Source of the DNA: Dryocosmus kuriphilus
Taxonomy: Eukaryota > Arthropoda > Insecta > Hymenoptera > Cynipidae
DNA: 64,000 nt
Direction of reading: 5' to 3'
Assembly (NCBI GenBank): GCA_038277395.1
Contig: CM076192.1
Coordinates: forward strand, 9,958,839 to 10,022,838
Part shown: positions 1 to 9,950 of the stretch, piece by piece
Position numbering within the stretch: the stretch's first letter is position 1
How the letters are laid out: each line of letters starts with the position of its first letter
Notes under the pieces: generated by a model
What the model was told of the DNA's origin: nothing
Database searches by the model: none
The model's input: the letters and a program-made list of their open reading frames with translations, nothing else
Position numbers and translations under genes: made by a program

Positions 1-5
1 AAATT

Positions 6-830
6 TGCCGAGAAATGAATTTTGAAGATGCATCTGCAAAAGGTTACAGTTCAATCAATAACTTATCTGCATGAACTTAGATGATGATGATGATGCTATC
101 GCTGAAAGTTAATAAAGAATTTTCTGTTTTTTTTTTTTTGAAAATGTAACCTTTAAAGTAAAGGAATAAGCATTTTTATTAAGGATAAAATCATTTGTTT
201 TTTAGTACGCATATAAGCTTAAGAGTAAATTGGGTTGCATACGTTCAGGCGATTTTATTAAAGATGAAAATAAAAATGTGCCGAGAAATGAATTTTGAAG
301 ATTCATCTACAAAAGGATACAGTTCAATCAATAACTTATCTGCATGAACTTAGATGATGATGATGATGCTATCGCTGAAAGTTAATAAAGAATTTTCTGT
401 TTTTTTTATTTGAAAATGTAACCTTTGAAGTAAAGGAATAAACATTTTTATTAAGGATAAAATCATTTGTTTTTTTATTATGCATATAAGCTGAAGAGTA
501 AATTGGGTTGCATATGTTCAGGCGATTTTATTAAAGATGAAAATAAAAAATGTGACGAGAAATGAATTTTGAAGATGCATCTACAAAAGGATACAGTTCA
601 ATTGATAATTTATCTGCATGAACTTAGATGATGATGATGATGCTATCGCTGAAAGTTAATAAAGAATTTTCTGTTTTTTTTTTTGAAAATGTAACCTTTA
701 AAGTAAAGGAATAAACATTTTTATTAAGGATAAAATCATTTGTTTTTTAGTATGCATATAAGCTTAAGAGTAAATTGGGTTGCATATGTTCAGGCGATTT
801 GATTAAAGATGAAAATAAAAAAATGTGATT
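6..830. repeat. Tandem repeat, 273-274 bp unit, three copies
   Basis: Three near-identical units start at about 6, 279 and 553, giving periods of 273 and 274 bp. Each unit holds the same short ATG-initiated acidic ORF (about 13 codons with a GAT run) and an AATAAA-type signal. Part of the unit (GAGAAATGAATTTTGAAG onward, through TTATCTGCATGAACTTA) recurs at 9,170-9,245 just ahead of the penton gene of Polinton copy A, so the repeat appears to come from a Polinton gene junction. Units differ only by a few substitutions and poly-T length, which suggests recent amplification. Confidence 0.85.
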
Positions 831-867
831 TTCATTATGAATTGATGGATTAAACGATAGTGACATC

Positions 868-925
868 GTGAAGCCTGTTGAGTTACCGACGCCGATGAGT
901 TACCAGCTGAGACAGTATCGCTATC
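868..925 (+). repeat. Fragment of Polinton terminal repeat
   Basis: About 40 bp (GAAGCCTGTTGAGTTACCGA and what follows to the GATGAGTTA) match the start of the GC-rich terminal repeats at 2,449 and 12,655, then the match stops. A (GT)n microsatellite lies at about 1,011-1,030. Confidence 0.6.
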
Positions 926-1299
926 TATCATGCTATCCCCAGAACTTACATAGTAAGTATTTTCGACGCTCTTACGCAAATGTGAAGTTGGAGCGTGTTC
1001 AATTGGCTTGCGTGTGTGTGTGTGTGTGTATTCTTTATATTGATAGGTTTTGACATAATACACATCTATTACAACAAGACTAGAGACAAGAGGGGTTCTG
1101 CAGTTCCTACTGCGGGATTCATATTTTGAGACATGAAATTTTACCCCTCCACTCAAGTTCCTTCTCTTGTCTCTAATCTTCTTGATCTATTAATTTTTTA
1201 AAACATATATTTTATTTCAATTTTCGTTTATAACAATAGAGTTGCTACAAAATCTTAACTTCAAAATTTCCCTGACTAATTTTTATTTTGGAAATTTCA

Positions 1300-2090
1300 T
1301 TACTTTGCATCTTTTGTATTATATTTATTTGACAAGCCTTCACGTTTACACCCGCTTATCAACATAGGTCGTGTTCTTTTACGTTGGGTTGGATCCATGA
1401 TATTGTGCGGCTCAATTATTTGTATTTTACGGTTTATATTTTGCATTCTTTTCCCCTTACCGATATTATCTCCATCATCACTACTTACTTCAGACAAATA
1501 AAGATCCTCGTGCACAGAAGTATGTAGTGAGGGTGGAGATGCTGGTCGTTTCTTCGGTTTCGGGTTACTATCTGCGTTACTCACAGATATGAACTCAGGT
1601 ATGTAGGGCTCCGGCAGTGCTGGTGGTGGTGGTGGTGCCGAAGAAGATGATGGTGTTGGGTTTAATTTCTGTCGTGGTGGTTATGGTGGTGTTGGTGATA
1701 CACGTTCTTTACTTGATGATGATGATGCTGAGTCCGATGATGAGGAAGTATGTGCTCGCTTTCTTTTCGTAGGTTTCTTTTTAGGGTGTGCAGGTAGCAG
1801 TGGCGATCTGTTTTATTTCACAACAACTGATACCTACAAAATGTGAAACATTCTTTTTAGTTAATGAATGTAAGCAAAATTTAAATATAATTAGTATAAG
1901 ATTACTTACCTCTAAGGGCTTCTCATTGATGTCAAAATTCGTTGGTAGTGGAATGTCTAAATGTATTTGTGGGAATGCTGTTGCATTTCCCTCAAGCTCT
2001 TTAGGTTCCATATTCTTTGCAATCTATAAACACACAACAAAATTAAAATTATTAGTATAAAAATATTAGGAACACTTTCACTAAAACTTA

Positions 2091-2153
<63 letters not shown>

Positions 2154-2279
2154 AATTAAATTATTCGTATAAAAAATATTAGGAACACTTTCACTAAACC
2201 TAACCACACACTAAAACAATATAAAAACTTTTCAGTAGCCTCTTACTTTTTTTATTCCACTGGTCTTCTTTTCACTCAT
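1300..2279 (-). pseudogene. Spliced Pro/Ser-rich nuclear-type gene beside the Polinton terminus, broken
   Basis: I do not recognise the family. On the minus strand an ATG at 2279 opens an 11-codon exon ending at 2247 on a GTAAGA donor. A second exon (2023-1910, 38 codons) sits between a TTTATAG acceptor and a GTAAGT donor. A third (1833-1300, 178 codons) starts after TTTTGTAG. All three join in phase 0 and the third stays in one frame to a TAA at 1302-1300. The product would be hydrophilic and rich in Pro, Ser, Lys and Arg, with basic clusters such as KKKPTKRKR, so a nuclear protein is likely. Two in-frame TAA codons (about 1815 and 1683) interrupt exon 3. A weak alternative acceptor could skip the first but not the second. 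A TATA-like TTTAAAAAG lies upstream near 2,365. The first intron carries a long (CA)n tract and a duplicated donor-side segment. It lies next to a Polinton terminal repeat, so it is probably a Polinton accessory gene (inference). Confidence 0.5.
2091..2145. repeat. (CA)n microsatellite
   Basis: About 27 uninterrupted CA units inside an intron of the minus-strand spliced pseudogene. On both sides are near copies of the same ~40-bp intron segment (AACACTTTCACTAAAACTTA and a variant at 2,180), so the tract sits inside a small duplication. Confidence 0.9.
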
Positions 2280-2448
2280 TATTGCTTTTGGCACTTTACT
2301 AATTAACAATGCTTGTCATTTCACTTCACAATTTCACAATGTACATTTGAAATTTTGCCGGCTTTTTAAAGGCAAGTCCCCTCTTCGCCCTACAGAGATA
2401 TGGAACACGGGGAATCCCTGAATATGGGCTTCGAAGCGATACTGACAT

Positions 2449-2686
2449 CATCTGTCGAATACACTGCGAAGCCTGTCGAGTTACCGACGCCGATGAGTTA
2501 TCGGCGGCTGTCTCAAGCTGAACATCCCTACCTTACGACTGTCGAGTTATCGGCGGCAGTCTCGAGTTGAACATCCCTACCTTACCGACTGTCGAGTTAC
2601 CGACGGCGACAGGTGGTGCCATCTGTCGGTGTCAGCCTGAAGCTTGTCGTGGTGCCCCCGTAGCCCCATTGTTAAACTACTAAAAA
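2449..2686. repeat. Polinton terminal repeat, left copy
   Basis: A GC-rich ~235-bp block nearly identical, in the same orientation, to 12,655-12,885. It contains about 2.5 internal copies of a ~58-bp module with GTCGAGTTATCGGCGGC and CATCCCTACCTTAC. Both copies stop at GTTAAACTACT. Read outward-in, the block begins AGTAGTTTAAC, which fits the AG...CT rule for Polinton ends. The two copies are direct, not inverted, so this block may be the right end of a different, earlier Polinton. Confidence 0.75.
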
Positions 2687-2704
2687 AATATCATCAGTAT
2701 CACG

Positions 2705-3133
2705 ATGAGTATCGATGTGTTTGGACGTCACCTGGATCGAACCGCTGCACTAGCAAGCCGTGGACCTCCTGGTGTGGGATTCAAAATCACCTCCGACGGT
2801 CATTATGATGTAGACGGCAAGAGATTGTGCAACGTTAGTGAGTCCAAAGAACAAAACGACGCAGTCAATTTGGGTATTGTACAGCGCATTATTCAAAACG
2901 AGATACTTACAGTGTTTAAAGTCACATCGTATATGCGAACAGATATTGACAATAATAATTTGATGATACGTATCCTCGAGGAATCAATCAACGAGAAACT
3001 CAAAAACTTGCTGACTGATAGTCAACAAGACTTGTCAATTCGTAACGCTGAACTCATTGCTCAGTTGGACGCTCGACTAAACGTCCTCGAGAATGGACAA
3101 GGAGAAACTGGCAGTAGTCACGGAACTGCATAA
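2705..3133 (+). CDS. Polinton A fibre/spike-like virion protein
   Basis: A 142-aa ORF. Residues ~20-50 carry a Gly/Pro turn (GPPGVGFKIT) followed by a DGHYDVDGKRLCNV block and a DAVNL motif. This resembles the repeat of phage tail fibres (KRITNV...DAVN-type), where it nucleates trimeric shafts. Residues ~55-130 are strongly heptad-like and should form a coiled coil. A surface fibre or spike is therefore the best guess; this is inference from motif shape, not a confirmed family. The ATG at 2705 follows a terminal repeat with no visible TATA box, so the native promoter may be lost. The end overlaps the integrase ORF by 41 nt in another frame. A broken homologue lies at 35,372-35,554 on the minus strand, and the conserved frame there supports the gene being real. 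Confidence 0.7.
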   Translation: MSIDVFGRHLDRTAALASRGPPGVGFKITSDGHYDVDGKRLCNVSESKEQNDAVNLGIVQRIIQNEILTVFKVTSYMRTDIDNNNLMIRILEESINEKLKNLLTDSQQDLSIRNAELIAQLDARLNVLENGQGETGSSHGTA

Positions 3134-4019
3134 ACCGGCTAGAAAGAATTATCCACGTCGTCGCGTGCAAATGCGCGGTATAGATGAGACTTGGCAGGCA
3201 GATTTGGTTGAAATGTTACCCTATGACCACGAGAATAATGGCTACAAGTATTTACTTACCGTAATAGATATTTTCTCCAAGTACGCCTGGGCTGTCCCTG
3301 TTAAAAGCAAGAGTGGATCAGATGTCACTTCAGCAATGGAATCTGTACTGGTGCAGGGTCGTACACCAAAAAACTTACACACTGATAAAGGCAAAGAATT
3401 CTATAATTCGCAGTTTAAAAATCTTATGCAGCAATACAGGATTAATCTCTACTCAACACACAGTAATCTAAAGGCTTCAATCTGTGAACGATTTAATCGC
3501 ACGCTCAAGAATAAGATGTGGCCACAATTTAGATTGAGAGGTAACTACAAGTGGACAGACATTTTACCCACTCTCATCTCCAAGTACAACGATACAAAAC
3601 ATCGATCAATCGGTATGAAGCCCACAGATGTCACTGCTGAGGATGAGAAGGAACTCTTGCAACGCTTCAAAAAACTGCGAAGTATACCCAGAAGGAAGAG
3701 AGCAAAGTTCAAAGTTGGTGATAGGGTTCGAATCAGCAAGCACAAGCATGTCTTTGAAAAAGGATATACTCCCAACTGGACAACAGAGATATTCACTGTA
3801 ACACAAGTCATACCTACCAATCCAGTGACGTACAAGCTGAAGGACTATCAAGAACAAAGTATCGCTGGCGGATTCTATGAACAAGAACTTCTCAAAGTTA
3901 AGCATCCAGACGTATACCTTGTGGAAAAAGTAATCAAGAGACGTGGCAATAAAGTCTATGTAAAGTGGTTAGGCTTTGATACTTCACACAACAACTGGAT
4001 AGACAAATCATATATGTAA
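3093..4019 (+). CDS. Polinton A retroviral-type integrase with chromodomain
   Basis: A 308-aa intact ORF. It would integrate the linear Polinton DNA in the nucleus by DDE strand transfer. The catalytic triad is visible: D37 in WQADLVEM, D98 in HTDKGKEF and E132 in ICERFNRT, with 33 residues between the last two. Residues ~205-265 form a basic SH3-like C-terminal region (KVGDRVRI). Residues ~271-305 form a chromodomain (YLVEKVIKRR...VKWLGF...NNWI), which in this family is thought to steer insertion to modified chromatin. The ATG at 3093 lies inside the fibre ORF. The gene converges with PolB on the other strand, the usual Polinton order. It is the best-preserved enzyme in the window. Confidence 0.93.
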   Translation: MDKEKLAVVTELHKPARKNYPRRRVQMRGIDETWQADLVEMLPYDHENNGYKYLLTVIDIFSKYAWAVPVKSKSGSDVTSAMESVLVQGRTPKNLHTDKGKEFYNSQFKNLMQQYRINLYSTHSNLKASICERFNRTLKNKMWPQFRLRGNYKWTDILPTLISKYNDTKHRSIGMKPTDVTAEDEKELLQRFKKLRSIPRRKRAKFKVGDRVRISKHKHVFEKGYTPNWTTEIFTVTQVIPTNPVTYKLKDYQEQSIAGGFYEQELLKVKHPDVYLVEKVIKRRGNKVYVKWLGFDTSHNNWIDKSYM

Positions 4020-4022
4020 TCA

Positions 4023-4236
4023 ATGTTGAATCAACTATGTGCAATGTTGAATCAACGTTGAATTAATGTTGAATTAACGTTGAACTAATGCTGAATTAAC
4101 GTTGAATCAACGTTGAATTAACGTTGAACCAACTTTGAATTAATGTTGAACCAACGTTGAATTAATGTTGAAGCAACTTTGAATTATCGTTGAAGCAACG
4201 TTGAATTAACGTTGAACCAACGTTGAATTAATCTTT
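4023..4236. repeat. 12-bp tandem repeat array between integrase and PolB
   Basis: About 17 degenerate copies of a 12-bp unit close to AACGTTGAATTA begin right after the integrase stop codon and end before an AATAAA-rich 3' region (4,300-4,320) shared by the convergent PolB gene. Each unit contains AACGTT or ATGTTGAA variants. I see no coding potential. Confidence 0.85.
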
Positions 4237-4381
4237 TACTGAATATTGTTATTCATAATAGTAAGTCTATGCTTGTACTAAGTAGATGTAAGGTTTTTGA
4301 TAAATAAAAAATAAAATCAATTCATATATGATGTTTTTTTTATTCAATATAATCCTTATAATTATTATTCACAATTTAAAC

Positions 4382-4431
4382 CTAATCTTTTACCAGTAGA
4401 TCTAGCAATTCTTTATCACTATCGCTTAAAA

Positions 4432-4474
<43 letters not shown>

Positions 4475-7400
4475 GGCATCCATAATTCTATAATGCCCCC
4501 ATGCGAGGGTGTCTGTACTGTTTCGGAGTAAGTATCGCTTATCATCATAAGGACTTAGTGCAATCTTTTCTTGTTCAATCGTTTCGACGTTGTGTAGTCT
4601 TGACCTGATAACATATTGCGTTTTACATTGAATACTCAAATTTCGCAAGCATTCGGTGTAATCGTCGAAGGTAATACTTTTCTTTACAACAGATTCTTTT
4701 ACGCCTTTGGCTTTCTTTACAAAGTCTTCACCGTTTACACGAATGCTGTACATTTTACTCCGCAAGCCAACAAATTCAGTAATAATTTTGCCACAACACT
4801 CATCCTTCATGAGACCTAAAACTGTTTTGTTGACTTGCGGCATTCCATAAACATTATCTCGAGAGTAATCTGATGTGTCGAATTGTTGAATATTTTTTTG
4901 CATATCCTCTTTCATATTGGCATAAATGTCCTGACACTTCACTTCATATATTAAACTATCAGTGTCAGTGTACAAGAGTTTGCAGTTGTTACGATATTTT
5001 TCAAGCATGTAACCGTAATGAAAATCATAAATTAGGATTTTAGACACATCCAGCACTGTCAGACCCACATAGATTGGCTTATTAAACAAAACTTCTGCCT
5101 TTCTTAGCTCTATAGCTACAAGATTCTCACTGAAATTTGCCCGGCTGTGGAAGTTTGGTTTAGCTATAAGGGCTTCTGCTCCATGTCTACCCTCCCACTT
5201 GGTCACGAGTTTCACGTTTACATGCTTTCGTACATTCTCCATTGTCTTACCGTAAATTGCATTATTTATCAATTTGTACAAGTTCTTTTCGAATTCATTT
5301 TTAGCTTGTGCTCTCTTTTCAGTATTAAAATCTATGTAACTCTTGAGCCATGTTGACTGATTAAATTTGAGTACTCTATGAATTTTGATTAATACGAGAC
5401 CGTTTGCAAGAGCATGCTTGAGAGCACGGTAATGGAGAACGTACTTTTTTTCGGTAGGAGAGTAGTTAGAAGCTTCTCCTTGTTGGAACCTGGTGGTTTC
5501 GTGTGTTCTGAACAAAACGGTAAATCATTATGCTCATCATAAAGCTCAGGTGGATAGTACAAATCAACTTCTAGAATGTAACCAATGGGTGAATCATTTG
5601 GGATATTAAAATCAAAATTTTCTAAATTTGTAACCCACTCGAAACCACCATAAGGAAGGAGTTGTCCCATTGCCCAGCCATAAAGGTTATTTGCATCGAA
5701 ATATACAATGTAGCTAATCTCCGCATTTTCGTTGAAAACTAACATGTACTTGTTGTTCGCAATGGCGTATCGGTTTGAGCATTGGCTCACTCCACCCTTC
5801 TTGCCATTCTCAATCATCAATAGCATATCAACGTCAGTGAGGAGTTCCAATCTCACCCCTGTATACTTGAGCATCGCGTCCCATGTGAAGCCAGGAGTCG
5901 TGTAGTAATGTGCTGGATCAAGACCGTAAGCTCTGAGACACTCTTCTCGGAAATTTTCAAACACATCAGCCAAAAGCAACACATCAGTTTTCATATATAG
6001 TTTGACGTATTCGCCGAGAGTTTTAACACTAAACGCCCGCCATACCTGCTGTGCATGTTCATAGTCCGCATCAGATACTGATGAGTCATTCAGGATACTG
6101 TAAAACTTTTCTTTTGGTGGAAGCTGCTTTTCTTTCAGTTTTACCCTCGAGTCCAGATATTCATAGGGGAGCACACCTTTCCTCGTTAGAAGTTCAACTT
6201 TCTCTCTTTCAGTTGTAGAAAACATTGCACTCACAATTTTATACTCTGTGAGATATGATGCTAACTTTTCCAACGATGATGCCATGAATCTGTATGAATC
6301 GATGAATCGGAATTTTATCTTTGTTCCCTGAACATATTTCGTAAAAGAGATGTACTTTTCCTTATTCAAAGCCAGAACTTTTACTTTTCCTTCAAATTGT
6401 GTGGCAATGTCGCGGATGATAAAGTGAGCATCGTACCCATTGAGGTTGTGGAACACAACAGGTATGATGTTTGAGTCTTGATAAGCTAGATTACAGTGTT
6501 CATGTGCGGGACCTCGGTATTTTCCAGTCCGGTGACAGTGATCGCGGACCTTTTTCATTGGTGGATGTAGACTTTTCGGACAGATGTGACAAGTCGTGGC
6601 CTCAAAGAAATCTTTCTGTTGCTCCGGTGTTAGTTTTTGCATCGGAACTGGAGAAGACAGTATTTTCTCACAGTTATTTGCAATTAACTGTAACTCCAGA
6701 GCAAACCACTTTGCCGGTTCCACACCATCAGGACAGGATTTGTAGAATGATAGTGAATCATTGTAGCTGCACTTGAACAAGTACCCGATGTCAAAAACTT
6801 CATGTTTCTGGGATACTCTAGTGTTTGTACCCGGTTTTCGTATGTCATCAATTGGTATTAATAGTGACTCACAATCGGCATACACAATGAAAGGAACTTT
6901 TTCTTGATATTTAAAATTTTTGAATTCAGTGATATTTCTACCAGGTTTTGGTAGCACTATTTTACAATCATTCAATTTTTTAAAATCTTCGTGATGAGCT
7001 ACCAACTTCTCTATTCTTGAAAAGTAGTGCAAGCATCGATCACAGATATGTTTTCTTTCCTTATGTTTTGATAGCTGTCGACTAACTAATCCAGAGAGAT
7101 CTTTAATCCACACATAGTGAAAGTTTAAAAATTGGGGTCTGTGATTAATGTCTTCTTCATCATCATCATCATCATCACTGCTGTCTTCATTCACATATTC
7201 CTCTTCAACTCGGAGGAGGTTCACATGAGTTTCCTTCACCTGTGAAGTGAGATGAAGGGGAACGACTGTCAACGTTTGCTTCTTTCTAATCAACCCATAA
7301 ATATTCACTGAGATACCATTTTGTGCTTCAAATTTTGATACATTTTTCATTGCTACGGGAAAATCTATTCCAGTAAAGTTTAACTCATCCTTATACTGCT

Positions 7401-8247
7401 GATAGCTGGACACGCGTTTAGCAATATCTTTCCTGCTAGGTGGATGTATGGCTGTCAGTATAGCCCACTTGAAGCACTCGTTGTCATTCATATTTTGCAC
7501 ATTAACACATGATTGTTTTCTCTTGATCTGTACAGGAAGATCAATATAAGAACTGCATTTCATGGGGTTTAATTTGTTAATATTCACTTCGAGTTTCACG
7601 ATAGAGTGTAAGGTCCATCCGGAATCTTTCTCTTGAAACTCTTCCATTTCAGATAAGATGGGGTATCTTACATTATTGACAAACCATAATTTCAAGTCCG
7701 TGGTGACATATATCTCCTCATTTTTTGATTTGAAATTCTTTAAATCAGGATCCTCCTTACCAATCTTCAAATAATATGCATTAAGAACAGCATTAATTTT
7801 AAAAGCCCTATGTTCACGTAAGGCTCGGCCCACATTCACAACAAACAGCACTTGAGAGTCGTTTAGGAAGGCAAGAATATCCTTGTGAACGAGGTTGACG
7901 ACAATGCATGTTTTTACTCTGCTATTGAATGCTCTGTCAATGTCAATCCACTGCACTCGATCGTCAATGTCATTGCGTTTCTTTGGAAGCCCACCTCCTT
8001 TTTTCGCGAGTAGGTTGAAACGATCCTTAATGCACTCCAAAAGTTCAATAATATTTAGACACTTTCTTTTCTCGTTTATCGACAGACGTGGTATACTTTC
8101 CAATTCCTTCCGCACTGTTTTTAAACACAGTATACATTCATTTCTCCATCGATTCACTTTACTTAGTTCTATGTTCCCTGAAGATGAAAGCAGGTACAGT
8201 GCTTCTTCGAAAGCAGAAATAAGTTTCACACACTCATTGAGGGACAT
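4382..8247 (-). CDS. polB: Polinton A protein-primed family B DNA polymerase, one frameshift
   Basis: Two overlapping minus-strand ORFs (8247-5389, 952 aa; and 5515-4382) form one long protein-primed family B polymerase that copies linear Polinton DNA. The first part has an NDNECFKWAI block typical of this PolB group, a Cys/His zinc-finger segment (ICDRCLHYF...H), exonuclease motifs VYADCES, FHNLNGYDAHFI and YMKTDVLLLAD, and polymerase motif A (DANNLYGWAM). The second part has motif B (KLINNAIYGKTMEN), motif C (YTDTDSLIYE) and a C-terminal run of Asp encoded by (ATC)n on the plus strand. The frames part near 5,465 at a run of seven A in the coding strand, needing a -1 shift. All catalytic motifs are intact, so this may be a recent indel or an assembly error rather than old decay. 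The ATG at 8247 follows a good TATA box. Confidence 0.93.
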
Positions 8248-8332
8248 TTTTTACTACAATTTTTTAATTTTACAATTCACTTTAATTTTACTATACACTT
8301 TCCCTGCACTGTATCGCACAACGAATGACTGC

Positions 8333-8525
8333 ACTCCAATCTGATGCCGACTTTTATAAGTTGCTACCCCCCCACACCACCAAGTCAGATAGCGTGGGGG
8401 TGGGGGGGGGGTGTTACTACAATAACTCAACAGTTTGATTTTCTTGAAGCTTCTAGTGTAATGAGTGGGGTTATGTCAGAGGAGTGGGGGTAGCAGCTTA
8501 TAAAGGTGGCATCAGATTGGAGTGG
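8333..8525. promoter_or_regulatory. Mirror-symmetric divergent promoter, PolB / OB-like gene
   Basis: Two arms of about 45 bp face outward as an inverted repeat. The minus arm reads TAGCAACTTATAAAAG then CATCAGATTGGAGTG (8,377-8,333). The plus arm reads TAGCAGCTTATAAAGG then CATCAGATTGGAGTG (8,483-8,525). Each has a TATA box and, ~12 nt later, a TCAG initiator-like core. G-rich tracts (8,392-8,411 and 8,484-8,491) lie between. This should fire PolB leftward and the OB-like gene rightward together. Confidence 0.8.
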
Positions 8526-8540
8526 TTTCATTCAATAAAT

Positions 8541-8650
8541 TGCAGTGAAGTGAAAGAAATATTAGTTTGCAGTGAAGTGAAAGAAATATTAGTTTTGAAT
8601 TGAAGTGAAAGAAAGAAATATTAGTTTGCAGTGAAGTCAAAGAAATATTA
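8541..8650 (+). repeat. 5' leader tandem repeat (GCAGTGAAGTGAAAGAAATATTA-like)
   Basis: Four degenerate copies of a ~27-bp unit centred on GTGAAGTGAAAGAAATATTA fill the untranslated leader between the plus-strand TATA box and the start codon at 8666. Confidence 0.8.
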
Positions 8651-8665
8651 TAAGCCTACAGAAAG

Positions 8666-8983
8666 ATGGATCTTAAACAGATTAATGCACTTGGTCGTAT
8701 GGATGGAGTTCTACCTACAAAAAAACTATCGGAACTGGCTCTGAAGAAGAAGTATGGTGTTTCCAAGATTCGCAAAGTTCGAACAAAGTATGGTAATAGG
8801 ATTGTCGTTGAATTAGACAATCAGTTTTATATATTCTTGCCTGGTAGAATCATGCAAGCCTTCGAGGATACACAAGAAGAGAATAAATTCGAAAAGATGG
8901 AGGAAGTAGTTAAGGAAAAAAAACTTTACTTTCGCTACCTTGGAGGACCTTACAATAATTTTCACTTTAAAATTGAACATTAA
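8666..8983 (+). CDS. Polinton A small basic protein, possibly OB-fold ssDNA-binding
   Basis: A 105-aa intact ORF conserved in Polinton C (49,288-49,595), where VLPVKSLSDLTSKKKY aligns with VLPTKKLSELALKKKY here. The centre (residues ~28-70) has the alternating pattern of a small beta-barrel (KKYGVSKIRKVRTKYGNR-IVVEL...FLPGRI), followed by a helix and a C-terminal LYFRYLGG strand. An OB-fold single-strand binding role beside protein-primed PolB is plausible, and the shared divergent promoter supports joint expression, but the assignment is inference. The ATG at 8666 is the first after the leader, and AATAAA follows at about 9,014. Confidence 0.75.
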   Translation: MDLKQINALGRMDGVLPTKKLSELALKKKYGVSKIRKVRTKYGNRIVVELDNQFYIFLPGRIMQAFEDTQEENKFEKMEEVVKEKKLYFRYLGGPYNNFHFKIEH

Positions 8984-9260
8984 AATTGTATCTGTGACAA
9001 TATTTGTTTAAAAATAAATGCCAGCTTCTGTATGTACTTAAATGTTATATTTAAACCCTCTCTATTACATGCGTATTAGTATTAAATAGAATAATAAGTT
9101 AATATAAAAGAAAGGTAGAGTTTCTGGTGATATCACTTCATCAACCAACGTAGAGCAGCTCAGACATTCGAGAAACAAATTTTGAAGAAGGTGTGTCTGC
9201 GAAAGGATAAAGTTCAATCATTAATTTATCTGCATGAACTTACTGAAGAAAGAATGTATG
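8984..9260. other. Junction region between OB-like and penton genes
   Basis: Short 3' trailer with AATAAA, then AT-rich DNA. From 9,170 it matches the 273-bp repeat unit at the window's left edge, and then runs into the penton coding region without a recognisable TATA box. In copy B the penton gene instead follows the protease gene and a clear TATA box, so this looks like a recombination junction. Confidence 0.6.
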
Positions 9261-9945
9261 TGATACATTTACTCTCACCATAACGGGAAACTCTTCTGTG
9301 CTCGAGGCAGAGTATTTCCCACCAATAGAACTCTCTCCACACAAGAACTATGCTCTTGGTCTCGTCGAATTGCTCACATTTAATGCGATTCCTAACGTTG
9401 ACGCTGGAAAGAATACAATCAAGGTCGGTCAGAGGAAAGTTGTCATACCCACTGGCAGCTATGAGATTGAAGACATTGAGAGATATGTTCAGAAGATTTT
9501 AGCAAGTGACGGCATTACAATAAACATCAGGCCAAATAATAACACACTGCGCAGTGAGATAAAGTGTGATGATGAAGTGGACTTTCGGCCAGTGGATTCG
9601 ATTGGACGATTGCTGGGTTTCGCACCTCGTGTTCTTGAGGCCAATAAGACTCATACTTCTGATCTACCTGTGGCTATTCTCAAAGTGAACGCACTACGAG
9701 TTGAGTGTAATGTCACAACAGGAGCCTACATCAACGAGCGCAAAGTGCACACGATTCACGAATTCTTTCCTGTTGTTCCACCAGGATATAAGATTGTGGA
9801 AGTGCCGTCACACGTCATTTATCTGCCAATCGCCGTGAAGACAATACATGAAATTCAGCTCCGCATTGTTGATCAAGACGGAGACTTGGTGAATTTTCGA
9901 GGAGAGATTATAACAATACGACTACACGTCAAATCATCATCGTAA
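9261..9945 (+). CDS. Polinton A penton / minor capsid protein (single jelly-roll), start codon lost
   Basis: A ~225-aa reading frame, 215 aa of it downstream of the first possible non-ATG start at 9298. It forms the pentameric vertex of Polinton-type capsids. Family blocks seen are LEAEYFPPIEL, SYEIEDIERYV, NNNTLRSEI, VNALRVECNV, HTIHEFFPVVPPGYKI and a C-terminal DQDGDLVNFRGE. Identity to the copy B protein (from 38,423) is high along the whole length. In copy B an ATG precedes the TFTLTITGNSS block. In A that position has been replaced by unrelated leader DNA, so the frame enters the gene without an ATG. It is probably not translated as it stands. The stop TAA at 9943-9945 is followed five bases later by the 49-aa ORF. 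Confidence 0.85.
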
Positions 9946-9950
9946 TAATA

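Noticed and set aside
5460..5475. Programmed -1 ribosomal frameshift in PolB
   Set aside because: The A-run is not in the phase of a canonical X XXY YYZ slippery site and no downstream pseudoknot is evident; an indel is simpler.
6471..6776. Open frame on the plus strand opposite PolB
   Set aside because: It is a shadow of the PolB reading frame with no motif of its own.
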